Shown here in pieces: positions 27,049 through 38,203 of a stretch of DNA of 64,000 nucleotides (positions within the stretch are counted from its first letter, which is position 1; every line of letters begins with the position of its first letter). The notes under the pieces are model-generated. The model searched no databases. It was not told the DNA's origin and saw only the letters and a program-made list of their open reading frames with translations. This DNA is from an uncultured Lachnospiraceae bacterium (lineage in GTDB: Bacteria; Bacillota; Clostridia; Lachnospirales; Lachnospiraceae). The stretch spans positions 62,001 to 126,000 of the forward strand of contig CAMWUL010000001.1 of assembly GCA_947177445.1 (NCBI GenBank), given 5' to 3'. Made by a program: the position numbers and the translations under genes.

Positions 27049-29511
27049 CTAAGAAAACCTTATCGTAATGCTGCTGTCTCCATACCTTTCAGAATGTACT
27101 GTTAAAACGGCATCACCAGCCATGCCGTTGCTCCTGACAATGGCAAGGGCCAGTCCCTGATAAGTAACTGTCTTTCCCTTCGTATAGTTTTCTTCTGTTG
27201 CAGGGCGGGCGGAGCCGAATGCCTGCAGGACGGCTTCTCCTGTAACCTCTGCCGTGACAGGCTCCTGTGCAAATGGGATTAGATTTCCCTCCTGATCCGT
27301 AACTGATACCTGCACAAAGACAAGGGTATCCGGCTGTGCCCCATGAAGCTCTGTCTCCGGCAGCAAACCGATTTTTGCCGCCTCGCCCGCTGTTGTAATC
27401 CTGTCTCTGGAAATCTCTTTCCCCTCCAGATAGCCCACGGCCTCCAGTGTTCCGGGCACATAGCTGCCTTCAAAGACAGCCTTGAAATGATGCCCCTTAC
27501 CTGCCGGCATTCTGCCCAGGCTCTCCCCGTTCTGTATCAGTTCCACCTCATCTCCTGCCGAATATACCTCAATCCTTACCGGGACTCCAACCTCCACGGG
27601 CCATGTGTAGCTGTGGGCGCTTTCCGTCCAGCTATAGCGATCCAGCAGCTCCACCTTTCCAAAGTTCTCTGGATTGTTCACTTCAATATGGGTCTCCATG
27701 GAACCCCATATGATCCTGCGATAGTAAAGCTGCGGTTTGGCAAATCCCAGCAGGTCAAACTCCCCTGTACCAGCCGTGCGCCAGGGATAGGGTGTCCTGT
27801 GCATCCCCTTTCCCGCTGCAGCTGCCTCCTCTGCAGTCACATACATCCGCTTTCCGATTCCTGCCTCTCCGATATAGTCGTGGCTGGTCCATTCAAAATC
27901 CCCAATCAAATAGGGATACTTTTCTACATCCGCCCAATAGCTTTCCATCTCCCGGGGCTTGCTTTCCGTGCAGCACACCACGCGGTTCGGAAAGAGCCGT
28001 CCTGCCTCCTCATAATGATAAGCCAGATAGTTATAGCCCACCACATCCCAGGGAGCAACAAAGCTCTCGGTATAATCATTCCAGATTTCACGGCCAAATT
28101 TACCGTCCAGATTGTTTAAGGCTCCGCCGTTTAACTGTGCCTCCTGCATCAAAGACGCCCAGAATTTTGCTGTATCGTCGTCATTAAGTCCGTTAAAGAA
28201 AGAACATAGAGCGCCGCCCACAAAGCGGGTATCGTCCATTCTGCGGACAAATTCCGCAAGCTTCCTGGAAGTCTCATAGCCTCCTGTCAGCCCTCCCTGT
28301 TCCGGCAGTTCGTTTCCGATAGACCAGATGGCAACACAGGGATGATTCCTGTCACGCTTCAAAAACGCCGCCAGCTCCTGCTGCCATTCCGCCTCAAAAT
28401 GTCTGGTAAAATCAAAATAATTCTTAGACATGTTCCAGGTGTCAAATGCTTCGTCTATGACCAGAAGCCCCAGTTCATCGCAGGCATCCAGCATATCCTG
28501 TGAGACCGGATTGTGCGCAAACCGAAGGGCATTATAGCCATTGTCCTTGTGCAGCTTTGCCTTGCGGTATTCGCTGTCCTTGAAGGAAGCAGCGCCGAGA
28601 ATCCCATTGTCATGGTGGATACAGCCTCCCTTCAGTTTAAGCTGTCTGCCGTTTAGCCGAAATCCGTATTTTGCTTCTATGCTAATCGTGCGGATACCAA
28701 AGGAGACCGCCGCTTCATCCAGAATTGGGCATTCCTGTGATGCAGCGGGTCTTGCACCTGTAAGCCGGGCCGTAATCTCATACAGATTGGGAGAATCTAT
28801 GTCCCAGATTGCCGCATGTTCCACACATACCATGGTTCTCGCCGTTCTGGTTTCCCCGGCCGGAAGAAATATCTTTACTGCACCGTCTGCTGCCTGCTCA
28901 CATTCCGCTTTTTTTTGAAAGGATACCGCCACCCAATAGGAAACATCCTCCGCCGTGTGATTTTCCACCTCTGTCTCCACAATCACAAAGGCATCTCCGT
29001 TCACCATATGGGAGGTATGGGCATAGATACCGTCGTGGGCAATATGAACCTTGGGAGCCGTCAGCAGATGGACATGACGATAAATTCCCGCTCCCGAATA
29101 CCAGCGGCTGTCAGGCTGTGCCTCATTGCTGACCACCACTGCCAGCCGGTTTTTCTGCCCCACCTTTATCTGCTTTGTCAGATCCACCGTAAAAGGGGTA
29201 TAGCCATAATGGTGCATTCCCATTACATGACCGTTTAATATAACCTTTACCGCTCCAAATACACCGTCGAAGGAAACCAGTACCCTTCTTTCCTTCCACT
29301 CCTGTGGCGCGTCAAAATATTTCGTGTAGGTTGCCGTGCCGCCGTCAAAGAACCCCGTGCCGGCACCGTTTTCAGATTGCGGATTTACATCCTTTTCAAT
29401 CATGAAATCATGTGGAAGATTGATCCGTCTTGTCTCCGCAGGCATTCCCGGTATATTGGAGGGCTCCCCCCATTTAAATTCCCATCCAAGATCAAAATTT
29501 TGTCCTATCAT
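27049..29511 (-). CDS. Glycoside hydrolase family 2 protein
   Basis: WEFKWGEPSN..., INLPHDFMIEKDV, GCIHHDNGILGAASFKDSEYRKAKLHKDNGYNALRFAHNP, WSIGNELPEQG. Confidence 0.93.
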   Translation of the reverse strand: MIGQNFDLGWEFKWGEPSNIPGMPAETRRINLPHDFMIEKDVNPQSENGAGTGFFDGGTATYTKYFDAPQEWKERRVLVSFDGVFGAVKVILNGHVMGMHHYGYTPFTVDLTKQIKVGQKNRLAVVVSNEAQPDSRWYSGAGIYRHVHLLTAPKVHIAHDGIYAHTSHMVNGDAFVIVETEVENHTAEDVSYWVAVSFQKKAECEQAADGAVKIFLPAGETRTARTMVCVEHAAIWDIDSPNLYEITARLTGARPAASQECPILDEAAVSFGIRTISIEAKYGFRLNGRQLKLKGGCIHHDNGILGAASFKDSEYRKAKLHKDNGYNALRFAHNPVSQDMLDACDELGLLVIDEAFDTWNMSKNYFDFTRHFEAEWQQELAAFLKRDRNHPCVAIWSIGNELPEQGGLTGGYETSRKLAEFVRRMDDTRFVGGALCSFFNGLNDDDTAKFWASLMQEAQLNGGALNNLDGKFGREIWNDYTESFVAPWDVVGYNYLAYHYEEAGRLFPNRVVCCTESKPREMESYWADVEKYPYLIGDFEWTSHDYIGEAGIGKRMYVTAEEAAAAGKGMHRTPYPWRTAGTGEFDLLGFAKPQLYYRRIIWGSMETHIEVNNPENFGKVELLDRYSWTESAHSYTWPVEVGVPVRIEVYSAGDEVELIQNGESLGRMPAGKGHHFKAVFEGSYVPGTLEAVGYLEGKEISRDRITTAGEAAKIGLLPETELHGAQPDTLVFVQVSVTDQEGNLIPFAQEPVTAEVTGEAVLQAFGSARPATEENYTKGKTVTYQGLALAIVRSNGMAGDAVLTVHSERYGDSSITIRFS

Positions 29512-29566
29512 CCTTATGTCTCCTAGTACAGATTCGTTTCCATCCCTATATTATCCATTTTGACTA

Positions 29567-30884
29567 TCATCCATCTTGCTTATTCACATCACATATCCGT
29601 CCTGTCCCACCCATTTTTAGTATCTGAGCCACTATCGCACAGACTATCTGTGACAGGCATGTGCTCCACCAGACACCCGCCATACCTGTAAAACGCGGCA
29701 GCACCAGCAGAAATAGAAACAGCAGTATCGGCTCCCCGTAAACCAGAGCATAGGAGAACAGGTTCTTTTCCGTTGCATAAAACCCTGAAGTCGTCACCCT
29801 TGTAAAAGAGAGAAAAAGAATACCCAGCAGAAACACGGGAAGAACATTTCCGGCTTCAACCAGTACATCTTCCGAAGCCCCGAACAGCTTCCCGATATAA
29901 TACCGGCCCAGGAAAAGAATCCCTGCACTGGCACATGCCAAAGCCCCGGCAAAACCATAGGCCAGGCGGCGGACACTGCGAAATTCCCCTGCTGCCCCTT
30001 CCCCATAGCATCTGCTCATCAACGGCTGGCTCCCATCCCCCACTCCCTGCAAAAGCATATGGACAATTGTCACCGCATAGACAATACAGGAATAGCAGGC
30101 AACTGCCCGTTCACCCCCCATAGGAAATGGTACTGCGGTTCATAAGGATGACCGCTAAATTCGGCGTCAGCGTCAGGCCAAACGGGGCAAGGCCAACCTT
30201 TACAATGCGCTTGAAAATGCTGCTTGCCTTAGGGATATGAAAACCAAGCACCGGCAATCTCCTGGCCAGCAGATATATCAATCCGACGGTCATGGTGACC
30301 CCCTGGCCGATTATGGTAGCTGCCGCTGCTCCCGATACCCCCCATTCCAAAATCCATACAAATACATAGTCAAGCACTATATTCGTCAGAAATCCCGCTG
30401 TCATAGATGCCATTGCAAAAGCAGCTCCATGATAATTACGAATCAGCGGAACAATGCCTGTGGAAAAAACCTGGAATACCGCGCCCAGAACAATAATGCG
30501 CAGATATCTCTCACCAAGGACAAGAATCTGCCCTTCTGCCCCCAAAAGCCCAAGAACCGGCTTCAGCGCTATGTACATCACCGCAGTCACCACTACACTG
30601 GCAATCAACAGGAAACTGCCCGTTGCCTTTGCATACAGCTCCGCCTCCTCATTATCTCCGGCCGCAATTGAAATCGAATAAATGACTGCGCCTCCCATAC
30701 CGATACCGGTGCCGATTGCCTGCATCAGCGCAACAACAGGATAAGCGATATTGATCGTGGACAGCCCGATATCTCCTATGCTGTTTCCGATAAAGAAGCC
30801 GTCCACTATGGCATAAATCCCTGACAAGGCAAAGGCCAGAACGGAAGGTATTACAGAAGAAAAAAATGCTCTTTTGTTATTCAT
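29567..30884 (-). pseudogene. MATE family efflux transporter split by a frameshift
   Basis: N-part MNNKRAFFSSVIPSVLAFALSGIYAIVDGFFIGNSIGD...NRSTISYGG; C-part GGERAVACYSCIVYAVTIVHMLLQGVGDGSQPLMS; junction at C6 tract 30114-30119. Confidence 0.85.
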
Positions 30885-30932
30885 TTTCCCTTTGCCTCTC
30901 CTTGGCGAAGCTTCTCAGCTCTTTAAGTGTCA

Positions 30933-32420
30933 TTATTTGGCTGCTTCTATTGCCGCTTTCTTTTTGTCCGCAATATCCTTTTGTATTTCGACCATCCGCT
31001 CCCTGTCCAGCGAATAATTCTTCATGCTGAGGATTGTGCAGATCCAACCGATAATCGGAGCGCCGCACCACAGCAGCACTGTCATCACGCGCACTCCTGT
31101 CGTCAGGGGATCTCCCTGCTGCGGTGCAGTGGTGGTATAGCCAATGATCCCGATCAGCGCAGTGGTGATGGTTGCTCCGAATGCAGATATGAACTTATCA
31201 ATAAAGCTATAGGTTCCGGACACGGTCGCAGGCATATATTTCCCCGAACGATACAACTCGTAGTCGATGACATCCATTCTCATTGCGGTTGTGGCTGTCG
31301 AAACCACCATCTTTGTGGCACTGTTTCCAAAGGTAAACAGGAAGAAAATTGCCGTGGGTACCACCGCCACTGTAATACTCGTCGTGTCGGATACCAAAAG
31401 GAACAGTGCAAACAGCGCATTAAAGGCAATACAGACCCAGGTCCAGATCACCATCGTCTTCTTGTTTCCCTGCTTTCCGGCCAGCTTTGCACCTACAATG
31501 GCAAAAATGATGGACGGAAGCATTGCAATCGTAGAGATAATGGTGGAGATCGACAGATTCCCGATCATAATTCCATACAGCATTGTCGAGACAACGGCGG
31601 CCCCGCCGATGGTCTGTGTCAGTTTATCCGAACAGGCGGCTACCATGTATCTCTGTAATTCCTTATTGTCCTTAATCAGGGACCACATATCTTTAAAGGA
31701 GGTTTTCTGTTCTGCCTTCTTTTCTGCCGAAACGCCCACAAAGTTTTCCGGTTTATCAAAAGCCGCAATACCCGCACAGGCGGCCAGGTAATAGACCAAC
31801 GCAAAGGCAACGACAATCAGGTTCAGTTCAGACAAAAACGGCATTGTAATTACATTATCATATTTTGGAAGCACCGCAAGCATAGTAATCATTGAAATAA
31901 TCATAGGAGTCAGGTAAGAAAAAATCGTTGACCATACGCTTAACATGGGCCTCTGCTTCGGGTCATTGGTCATGACCGGACCGACCATGGCACCCGAGAT
32001 GCCGGACAGCGTATATCCCACAATATATACCATATAACACACAACAAAGAAAATTAATCCCGAAACACCGCTTAAATGTCCCGCTCCCCAGGTACACATG
32101 GCAGTGGTTGCCAGCGCCATTACCGCCCATCCTGCCAGCATGAAAATACGTATCTTGCCAAATCTGGTATTTACCCTCTCAATAATAAAGGCACAGACCG
32201 GATCCGTAACACCGTCAAAAACGCGGGAAGCCGTCATAACGATACCTGTCACAGCAACCAGAATCCCATAGCCGCTGTTCCCGATATATGTTGCGTAGCT
32301 CATCAGCACATAAAAGCACATTGGTGCGGCAGTGCTCAACTGCGACAGTATGATCTGCCACAGCTTCGCCCGTTTGTAAACCACGCCATCCTGCTCGGAA
32401 GTAGAAATTTTTTTGCCCAT
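30933..32420 (-). CDS. GPH family glycoside/pentoside/hexuronide:cation symporter (MFS)
   Basis: GVVYKRAKLWQIILSQLSTAAPMCFYVLMSYATYIGNSGYGI...VFDGVTDPVCAFIIERVNTRFGKIRIFMLAGW. Confidence 0.9.
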   Translation of the reverse strand: MGKKISTSEQDGVVYKRAKLWQIILSQLSTAAPMCFYVLMSYATYIGNSGYGILVAVTGIVMTASRVFDGVTDPVCAFIIERVNTRFGKIRIFMLAGWAVMALATTAMCTWGAGHLSGVSGLIFFVVCYMVYIVGYTLSGISGAMVGPVMTNDPKQRPMLSVWSTIFSYLTPMIISMITMLAVLPKYDNVITMPFLSELNLIVVAFALVYYLAACAGIAAFDKPENFVGVSAEKKAEQKTSFKDMWSLIKDNKELQRYMVAACSDKLTQTIGGAAVVSTMLYGIMIGNLSISTIISTIAMLPSIIFAIVGAKLAGKQGNKKTMVIWTWVCIAFNALFALFLLVSDTTSITVAVVPTAIFFLFTFGNSATKMVVSTATTAMRMDVIDYELYRSGKYMPATVSGTYSFIDKFISAFGATITTALIGIIGYTTTAPQQGDPLTTGVRVMTVLLWCGAPIIGWICTILSMKNYSLDRERMVEIQKDIADKKKAAIEAAK

Positions 32421-32694
32421 CTGAAATGTCCTCCTTATGTTGTATTTTCATTTAATGCCATGTTCAGTTCACATTCCGTTTTGTAATGACTCTTATTGGA
32501 CTACAACTGCTCATTAACTGCATTTTATCAGAAACAGAGAATAGATGTTAGAACAAAAATGTCTGAAATAGAATTTTTTTTGTCCTCTTCTTAAATCTTT
32601 ATGTTTTAAATATTTTAATAAACTTTCCAATCTATATGTCCCTGTGTTAGAATTTATCTGGTAAAGATAGAATTTTTTTGAACAAGGTGATTTT

Positions 32695-33894
32695 ATGAAT
32701 GTATCGATATTTGTTTCCCTGATTCGCAGCCTGCTGAAAGCCAATGTGCTCTGCATAGAGGAAGACAAAGGCAATCTGCGCCTTTTTGAGGAAAAATTCT
32801 GTTTCCACGAATCCCTGCAGCCCATGTTCACAGTCAATGCTTTATCTTATCTGATGGACTCTGCACAGGATAACACTTATTATGAAATCGTGGATATCCT
32901 CAATGTATGCCTGCTTTTTTTCCGGTTCTCCGGTCAGACTTTCTTTATCGGCCCTTATGTCAAAACAGAATATAATGAGAAAAAAATGCAGGAAATCCTT
33001 GCAAAAAACAGAATCCCTGCCTCCTACGCAACCTCTCTGAAGCTCTATTTTACCGCATTTCCGCTGCTCAGTTCTTACCATATGCAGGATACGGTTTCTG
33101 CCTGCATAAATGCATTCAGTGCGTCTCCTATTGATCTTTCCTATCGCAGGCTGCAGGGTTTCCATGAAACATTTGATTCCGCTCCCTTATTTCAAGCTGA
33201 ATCTGTAGACTACAGTGAGCTGTATCGTAAATATGATGCCGAGAATCACTTCCTGAAAATGATTGAAACCGGCAATGTGGAGAAAATGCTGACGGCCTAT
33301 GCTGAGATCAGTATGCTGTCCTCCTCCGACAAGCAGCCTTATCTCACCAGTATCTACCAAAATCCTTTGTCCGGTCTCTCCATTGTCCGCGCACTGGCAC
33401 GAAAGGCCGCTGAGTCCAGCGGCTTATCCGTCATTACCATTGATGAAATCACACAAAAAGCGATACAGCTCATGACATCCTCTCTGAATTATCGAGAACA
33501 GGTAGAGATTACACGTAATATGCTTTTGGAATTAACACAGGCCGTGCGCAGTCATCTTCTTCACAAAGGAAATTATTCCGCACCCATCAACAGGGTAATA
33601 GAATACCTCTCCTTCCATTTCAGCCAGGAAATTCCGCTGTCATATCTGTCCGATATGGCCCACTTTTCCGACTCTCATCTGTCAAAAGTCTTTAAGAAAG
33701 AGACGGGAACCACCATATCAGAATACATTGCCCGGCTCCGCTGCCAGCATGCCGCCCAACTGTTAAAAGATACCGATTTGTCCGTTCAGGAAATCAGCAA
33801 TTATGTCGGATACCCTGACAATAATTATTTTGTGAAAGTATTCAAAAAGCAGTATGGTATTACCCCTACTGCTTTCCGCTCCAAACATTCCTGA
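32695..33894 (+). CDS. AraC family transcriptional regulator
   Basis: C-terminal double HTH: INRVIEYLSFHFSQEIPLSYLSDMAHFSDSHLSKVFKKETGTTISEYIARLRCQHAAQLLKDTDLSVQEISNYVGYPDNNYFVKVFKKQYGITPTAFR. Confidence 0.95.
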   Translation: MNVSIFVSLIRSLLKANVLCIEEDKGNLRLFEEKFCFHESLQPMFTVNALSYLMDSAQDNTYYEIVDILNVCLLFFRFSGQTFFIGPYVKTEYNEKKMQEILAKNRIPASYATSLKLYFTAFPLLSSYHMQDTVSACINAFSASPIDLSYRRLQGFHETFDSAPLFQAESVDYSELYRKYDAENHFLKMIETGNVEKMLTAYAEISMLSSSDKQPYLTSIYQNPLSGLSIVRALARKAAESSGLSVITIDEITQKAIQLMTSSLNYREQVEITRNMLLELTQAVRSHLLHKGNYSAPINRVIEYLSFHFSQEIPLSYLSDMAHFSDSHLSKVFKKETGTTISEYIARLRCQHAAQLLKDTDLSVQEISNYVGYPDNNYFVKVFKKQYGITPTAFRSKHS

Positions 33895-33921
33895 ATTGCC
33901 GGTCTGCAGGCATGCTGCCTT

Positions 33922-35674
33922 TTACCGCATCGGCAATATCACACAGGATTTTTGTTTTCCCCCATAATACACTGTCTGATTTGCAATCTTCGACTTAGTT
34001 GCACCTGACCAGCATTCCACAGTGTTTGGGTGAACGTGGTATGCCGGATGATTGGACGAGGAAATGTCTATACGTATTTTCGAACCCTTCTTCACTCTCC
34101 ACGTAACATCCAGCATGGTCAGCATTAGCTTTACGATGCTTCCCGGAATATAATCTGCATAGGAGTCCTCGTCAAGATACCGGATGTCCGTAATATCGTT
34201 TCTGATATTGATTGTGTCGCCGTTTTCAAACACCTCGCTTACCGTCACGGAAAAAGCGGTTGCCTCTGCGTCAGATGAAACATAAAGTTCCGCCCTGATC
34301 GCTCCTGCTATATCGATATCCTCTTCCATTACACCTGATATGAAATAAAGTTCATCACTTCTGCTGCCAATCGCTCTCTGTTTTCTCGGACCTCCATAAT
34401 TCTGAACCGAACCGTCACCCAAAATATTTCCCCATAGATTTTCCGGGCAGTCTTCCGGATCATATACGTAGCTTATACTGCCTGCTTCTCCCACCTCACT
34501 GGACAATGTACCATTTGCTGCCAGATAAAATATCTTCTCCGAAGATGCGGTAATATCACCTTCATAGGACACATATGCTTCCCCGCCGATATTATAAGCT
34601 TCCACCACACCCAGCTTGTGAGGATACTTCATGCCCCTTAGCGTATAGTCAAACCACTCCATTTCGGATGAAGAAAAGGTCATCATTGCTGTTCGGATAA
34701 GAAATTTCCCCATTACACTGCCCGCCGTGATTCCATGGTCCGATCAGAAATCTGCTCTTCTTTTTAATTTCCTCCGGCATCCTCCTGTAGGCTTCTATTT
34801 CAGGTCTTAAGAAAATATCATTCCAGCCGCCCTCTAAGAGAATTGGCACGCAGGCTTCTTCTGCCGTCCTATAAAAATCACCCCAGAAACCCTTTGCCCA
34901 ATAATCATCTGTCTGCCTGGTGTTTACAGTCCAATTGGTGTACCAATTTACATGTTCACCGATAAAATGTTCACCAATCTGATCCTGTGGACGGTATGTC
35001 AGGCACTCCTTCAACTGTTCTCTCGCCGGTGCTGCCTTGAAACGGTTTTTACCCATCATCTGTGTCACCCACACAGACCAGATTTCCTGACGGAACATCC
35101 CTCTTCTCCAGAAGGTATCATAGGGCGTAGGACCATACACTTGGATAAATAAGGATTTAAGTGCCGGGTGATGCGAATTCGCAACTGCCCATTGCACATG
35201 TCCCAGGTAAGACCCGCCAAAACATCCGATATTACCGTCACACCACTCCTGCGCTGCAATCCAGTCAAGAACATCCTTTCCGTCCTGTATCTCATGCTCA
35301 AAAGGCAGCCACTCGCCTTCCGAAGTCTGACTCCCACGCACCTCGACAAGGAGTGTGGCATAACCGTATTTTGCAAATATCGGAAGGATGCCCTCATAAA
35401 CAAATGAGTTGGACACATACGGATTCCTTACCAATATCACAGGATACGCCTTCTTCTCATTCGGCTTTGTCAGAAAGGCCGACAGTTTTATGCCGTCCGG
35501 CATCTGAATCTTTATCCGTGTTGATTTTACTTTCTTATACTCCAGGGGACGGAGACTGGGCGCCGCCATCGCACCCAGCTTCCCCATAGACGTCGTCAGG
35601 ATCTTCTTTATGATCGGATTCTTGAGGTTCAGCCTGCTCATATCGAACCCTTTTTCTTCTTGCTTTTTACCCAT
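33922..35674 (-). pseudogene. CocE/NonD family hydrolase (X-Pro dipeptidyl-peptidase-like) split by a frameshift
   Basis: N-part with GYATLLVEVRGSQTSEG, GNIGCFGGSYLGHVQW ends ...SYPNSNDDLFFIRNGVV; C-part TFSSSEMEWFDYTLRGMKYP... in a different frame from about 34680. Confidence 0.85.
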
Positions 35675-35690
35675 TTTAATGTCCTTTCTC

Positions 35691-38127
35691 TTATAGTACC
35701 ATTACTTCTGTCACCGAATCTGCAAACCCTTCCGCAGAGGCGATAATTTTAACATCTCCTACCCCATTTGGCCTGATAACCGCTAGTGCGGTTCCATCAT
35801 ACAACGTCCTGATATCATCACAGATGTCTTCCTGCGGACATGGGTCATCGTTGGCAAACCCAGCCAGCTCGGCCGAACCTTCCACCATAATTTTCACACG
35901 GGACTTATCCTGAATATAGACAATTCCCTCTGCATCCGCAACACTTACATTTACAAAAATGAAATCATTCTTTTCGAGAGAAACCCTGTCGCTTTCCGCC
36001 TCAGCTGTCAGCTTTCTTTCCCCTGACGCAGACCTTATCTCATAAGATTCACAAGCAATACCACCACGATAATTTACAGCCTTTAATTCGCCCGGTTCGT
36101 AAGTAAAATCATAAAGTACAATCAACTTATTTTCCGCGGTGACGGCCTTTCTTCCCAAAGATACTCCATTTAAGAAAAGCTCCACTTCCTCTGCATCGGA
36201 ATATACCTCCGCCTTGATCGGTTTGCCTTCAAATCCTTCATAACTGTAACTGGAAACCGTATCCCCAAAGCTCCACGGAGAAAGGATTTCACGGTCATGA
36301 TAATGCTCCGGACGATACACAGCGATAAACGGTTTCGTTCTGTTGCCAATCACTATCTCATGATAATAAGCACATGTTCTCTTATTTCCCGTAATGGTAA
36401 ACTCCCCCACCTGGGAATTCAGCGCCGGGAACGGCAGTCCCATCCCATACTCCAGGGGCGGCGCTTCGTATTTTACCAGACCCGTGGACGGCTCTCCCAT
36501 GTAGTCCCACCCAGTCCAGCAGAAATCTCCGATCACATTGGGAAGCTTCTCAACCAGCTTCCAGTTCTTATAAATGGAGGGCACAAATGTTTCCGTTCCG
36601 CACATGATTCGGTTTGGATAGGCAACAGTGTCACTCTCGTATCTGGAATCCATGTAATTATATCCAGCAATGTCAATCACCGAACATGACTCCTCTATCA
36701 GCTGTCCTACCACTGGCAGGGTCATAATCGCACTCATGGCATCGCCAAGCCCGCTCATCATGCTGTTGATGGCTTCCTGACCTTCGGCCTGTGATCCTGC
36801 CTGAGCCTCGGTCCCTTTCATAGCAGACTCTGCTGCCATCTGTTCAATAATACCCATCACACTTACCATGCCATTAATAGCATTAATAATATATCTATGC
36901 GGATCTAAACGCCTTATCTCCTCAACAATCTCCCGTCCCTGAATCGAACCGTTGGGTGAACCAGTATCGGCGATCTCATTTCCAATCGAATACATCGGCA
37001 CAGACGGATGATTGTACGCCATGTCGATAACAGCAGCCACATCATCTCGCCAGCTGTACTTAAAGTTCAGGGTATTATCAAAAGGAACCTTACTGTGTCC
37101 CCAGTTATCAAAAAACTCGTCCATCACCAGCATACCATATTTATCGCAGGCACGAAGCAGTGCATCGCTGGGCGGATTATGGGCTGTACGAAGCGCGTTA
37201 AAGCCATTCTCCTTCAGTTTCCTTATCTTTCTTTCCTCTATATTTTCAGTGGAAACAGATCCGGCAGGTCCATTATCATGATGTGCGGCACACCCTTTCA
37301 GCTTAATGGGCATCCCGTTCATAACAAGCCCTTCCTTGGGATTCAGACGGAAAGTACGGATGCCAAAATCTGCCTCCGCTATGTCCGCCACCGGACCATC
37401 TATGTATTCTCCGGTTTCTGTAAAATGTCCCTCCCCCAGTACTGTCGCAGTCATATGATACAAGTTGGGCGCATCCAGATTCCAAAGCTTCGGCTCGGAC
37501 ACATACATTTTGATGCTGGCGGCTGCGCTCTCACCGCGCAATATTGTCAACGGGGCGATTCCCGCCGCAGCCACATTACCATCCTGATCCGTAATCTCTG
37601 TTTTAACCTTCACCGTGGTCTTTCCAAGGATTGATGCATTTCTAATCCGGACTGCGGCGTGTACCTCCGCAATAGAGGAAGTCACATCCGGCGTGGTAAT
37701 TTTTAACCCATTCGGTTCCACATAGGTTTCTCCGCCGATAAGCATCCACACATCCCTGTAAAATCCATGCCCCATCCACTCCCACAGTTCCCCCGCCTGC
37801 GCCGGCGGCTGTCCCATTGCGATCTCCACCATATAAGGGAAAACCAGGTAGAATGCCGGGTATATGGTATTCGACTCACAGATGCGTCCGCAAAGTTCTG
37901 CAAAGACATCGGAATCCATACCGGTATCCGGGCACTCCCGAAACCGCTCCACCAGTTCCCGGATAGCAGGCTCCGCACCGATCTCTTCTGCCTGTCTCCA
38001 TCCGCTCCCTGCTGCAGCCAGTCAGCAAGGACAGAACCAGCAATACAGCCACAGCCGCAGTTTTGCATCCTCCGGGCTTCTGTTTCCATTTCCTGGAAAG
38101 CGCCTTTTCCTTTTTCACCCGATCCAC
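35691..38127 (-). pseudogene. GH2 protein lacking its normal N-terminus, fused to remnant of an unrelated (lipoprotein-like) gene
   Basis: GH2 part begins GFYRDVWMLIGGETYVEPNGL; preceding ERFRECPDTGMDSDVFAELCGRICESNTIYPAFYLVFPYMVEIA...WEWMGH is not GH2-like; upstream frame has MDRVKKEKALSRKWKQKPGGCKTAAVAVLLVLSLLTGC. Confidence 0.75.
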
Positions 38128-38203
38128 TTCCTCCGGCCCTATTTCTACAGATTACTCTCCAAAATAATATTTTGGTTCCTCCTCAGGTTTCAGGGTCTCC
38201 TAA

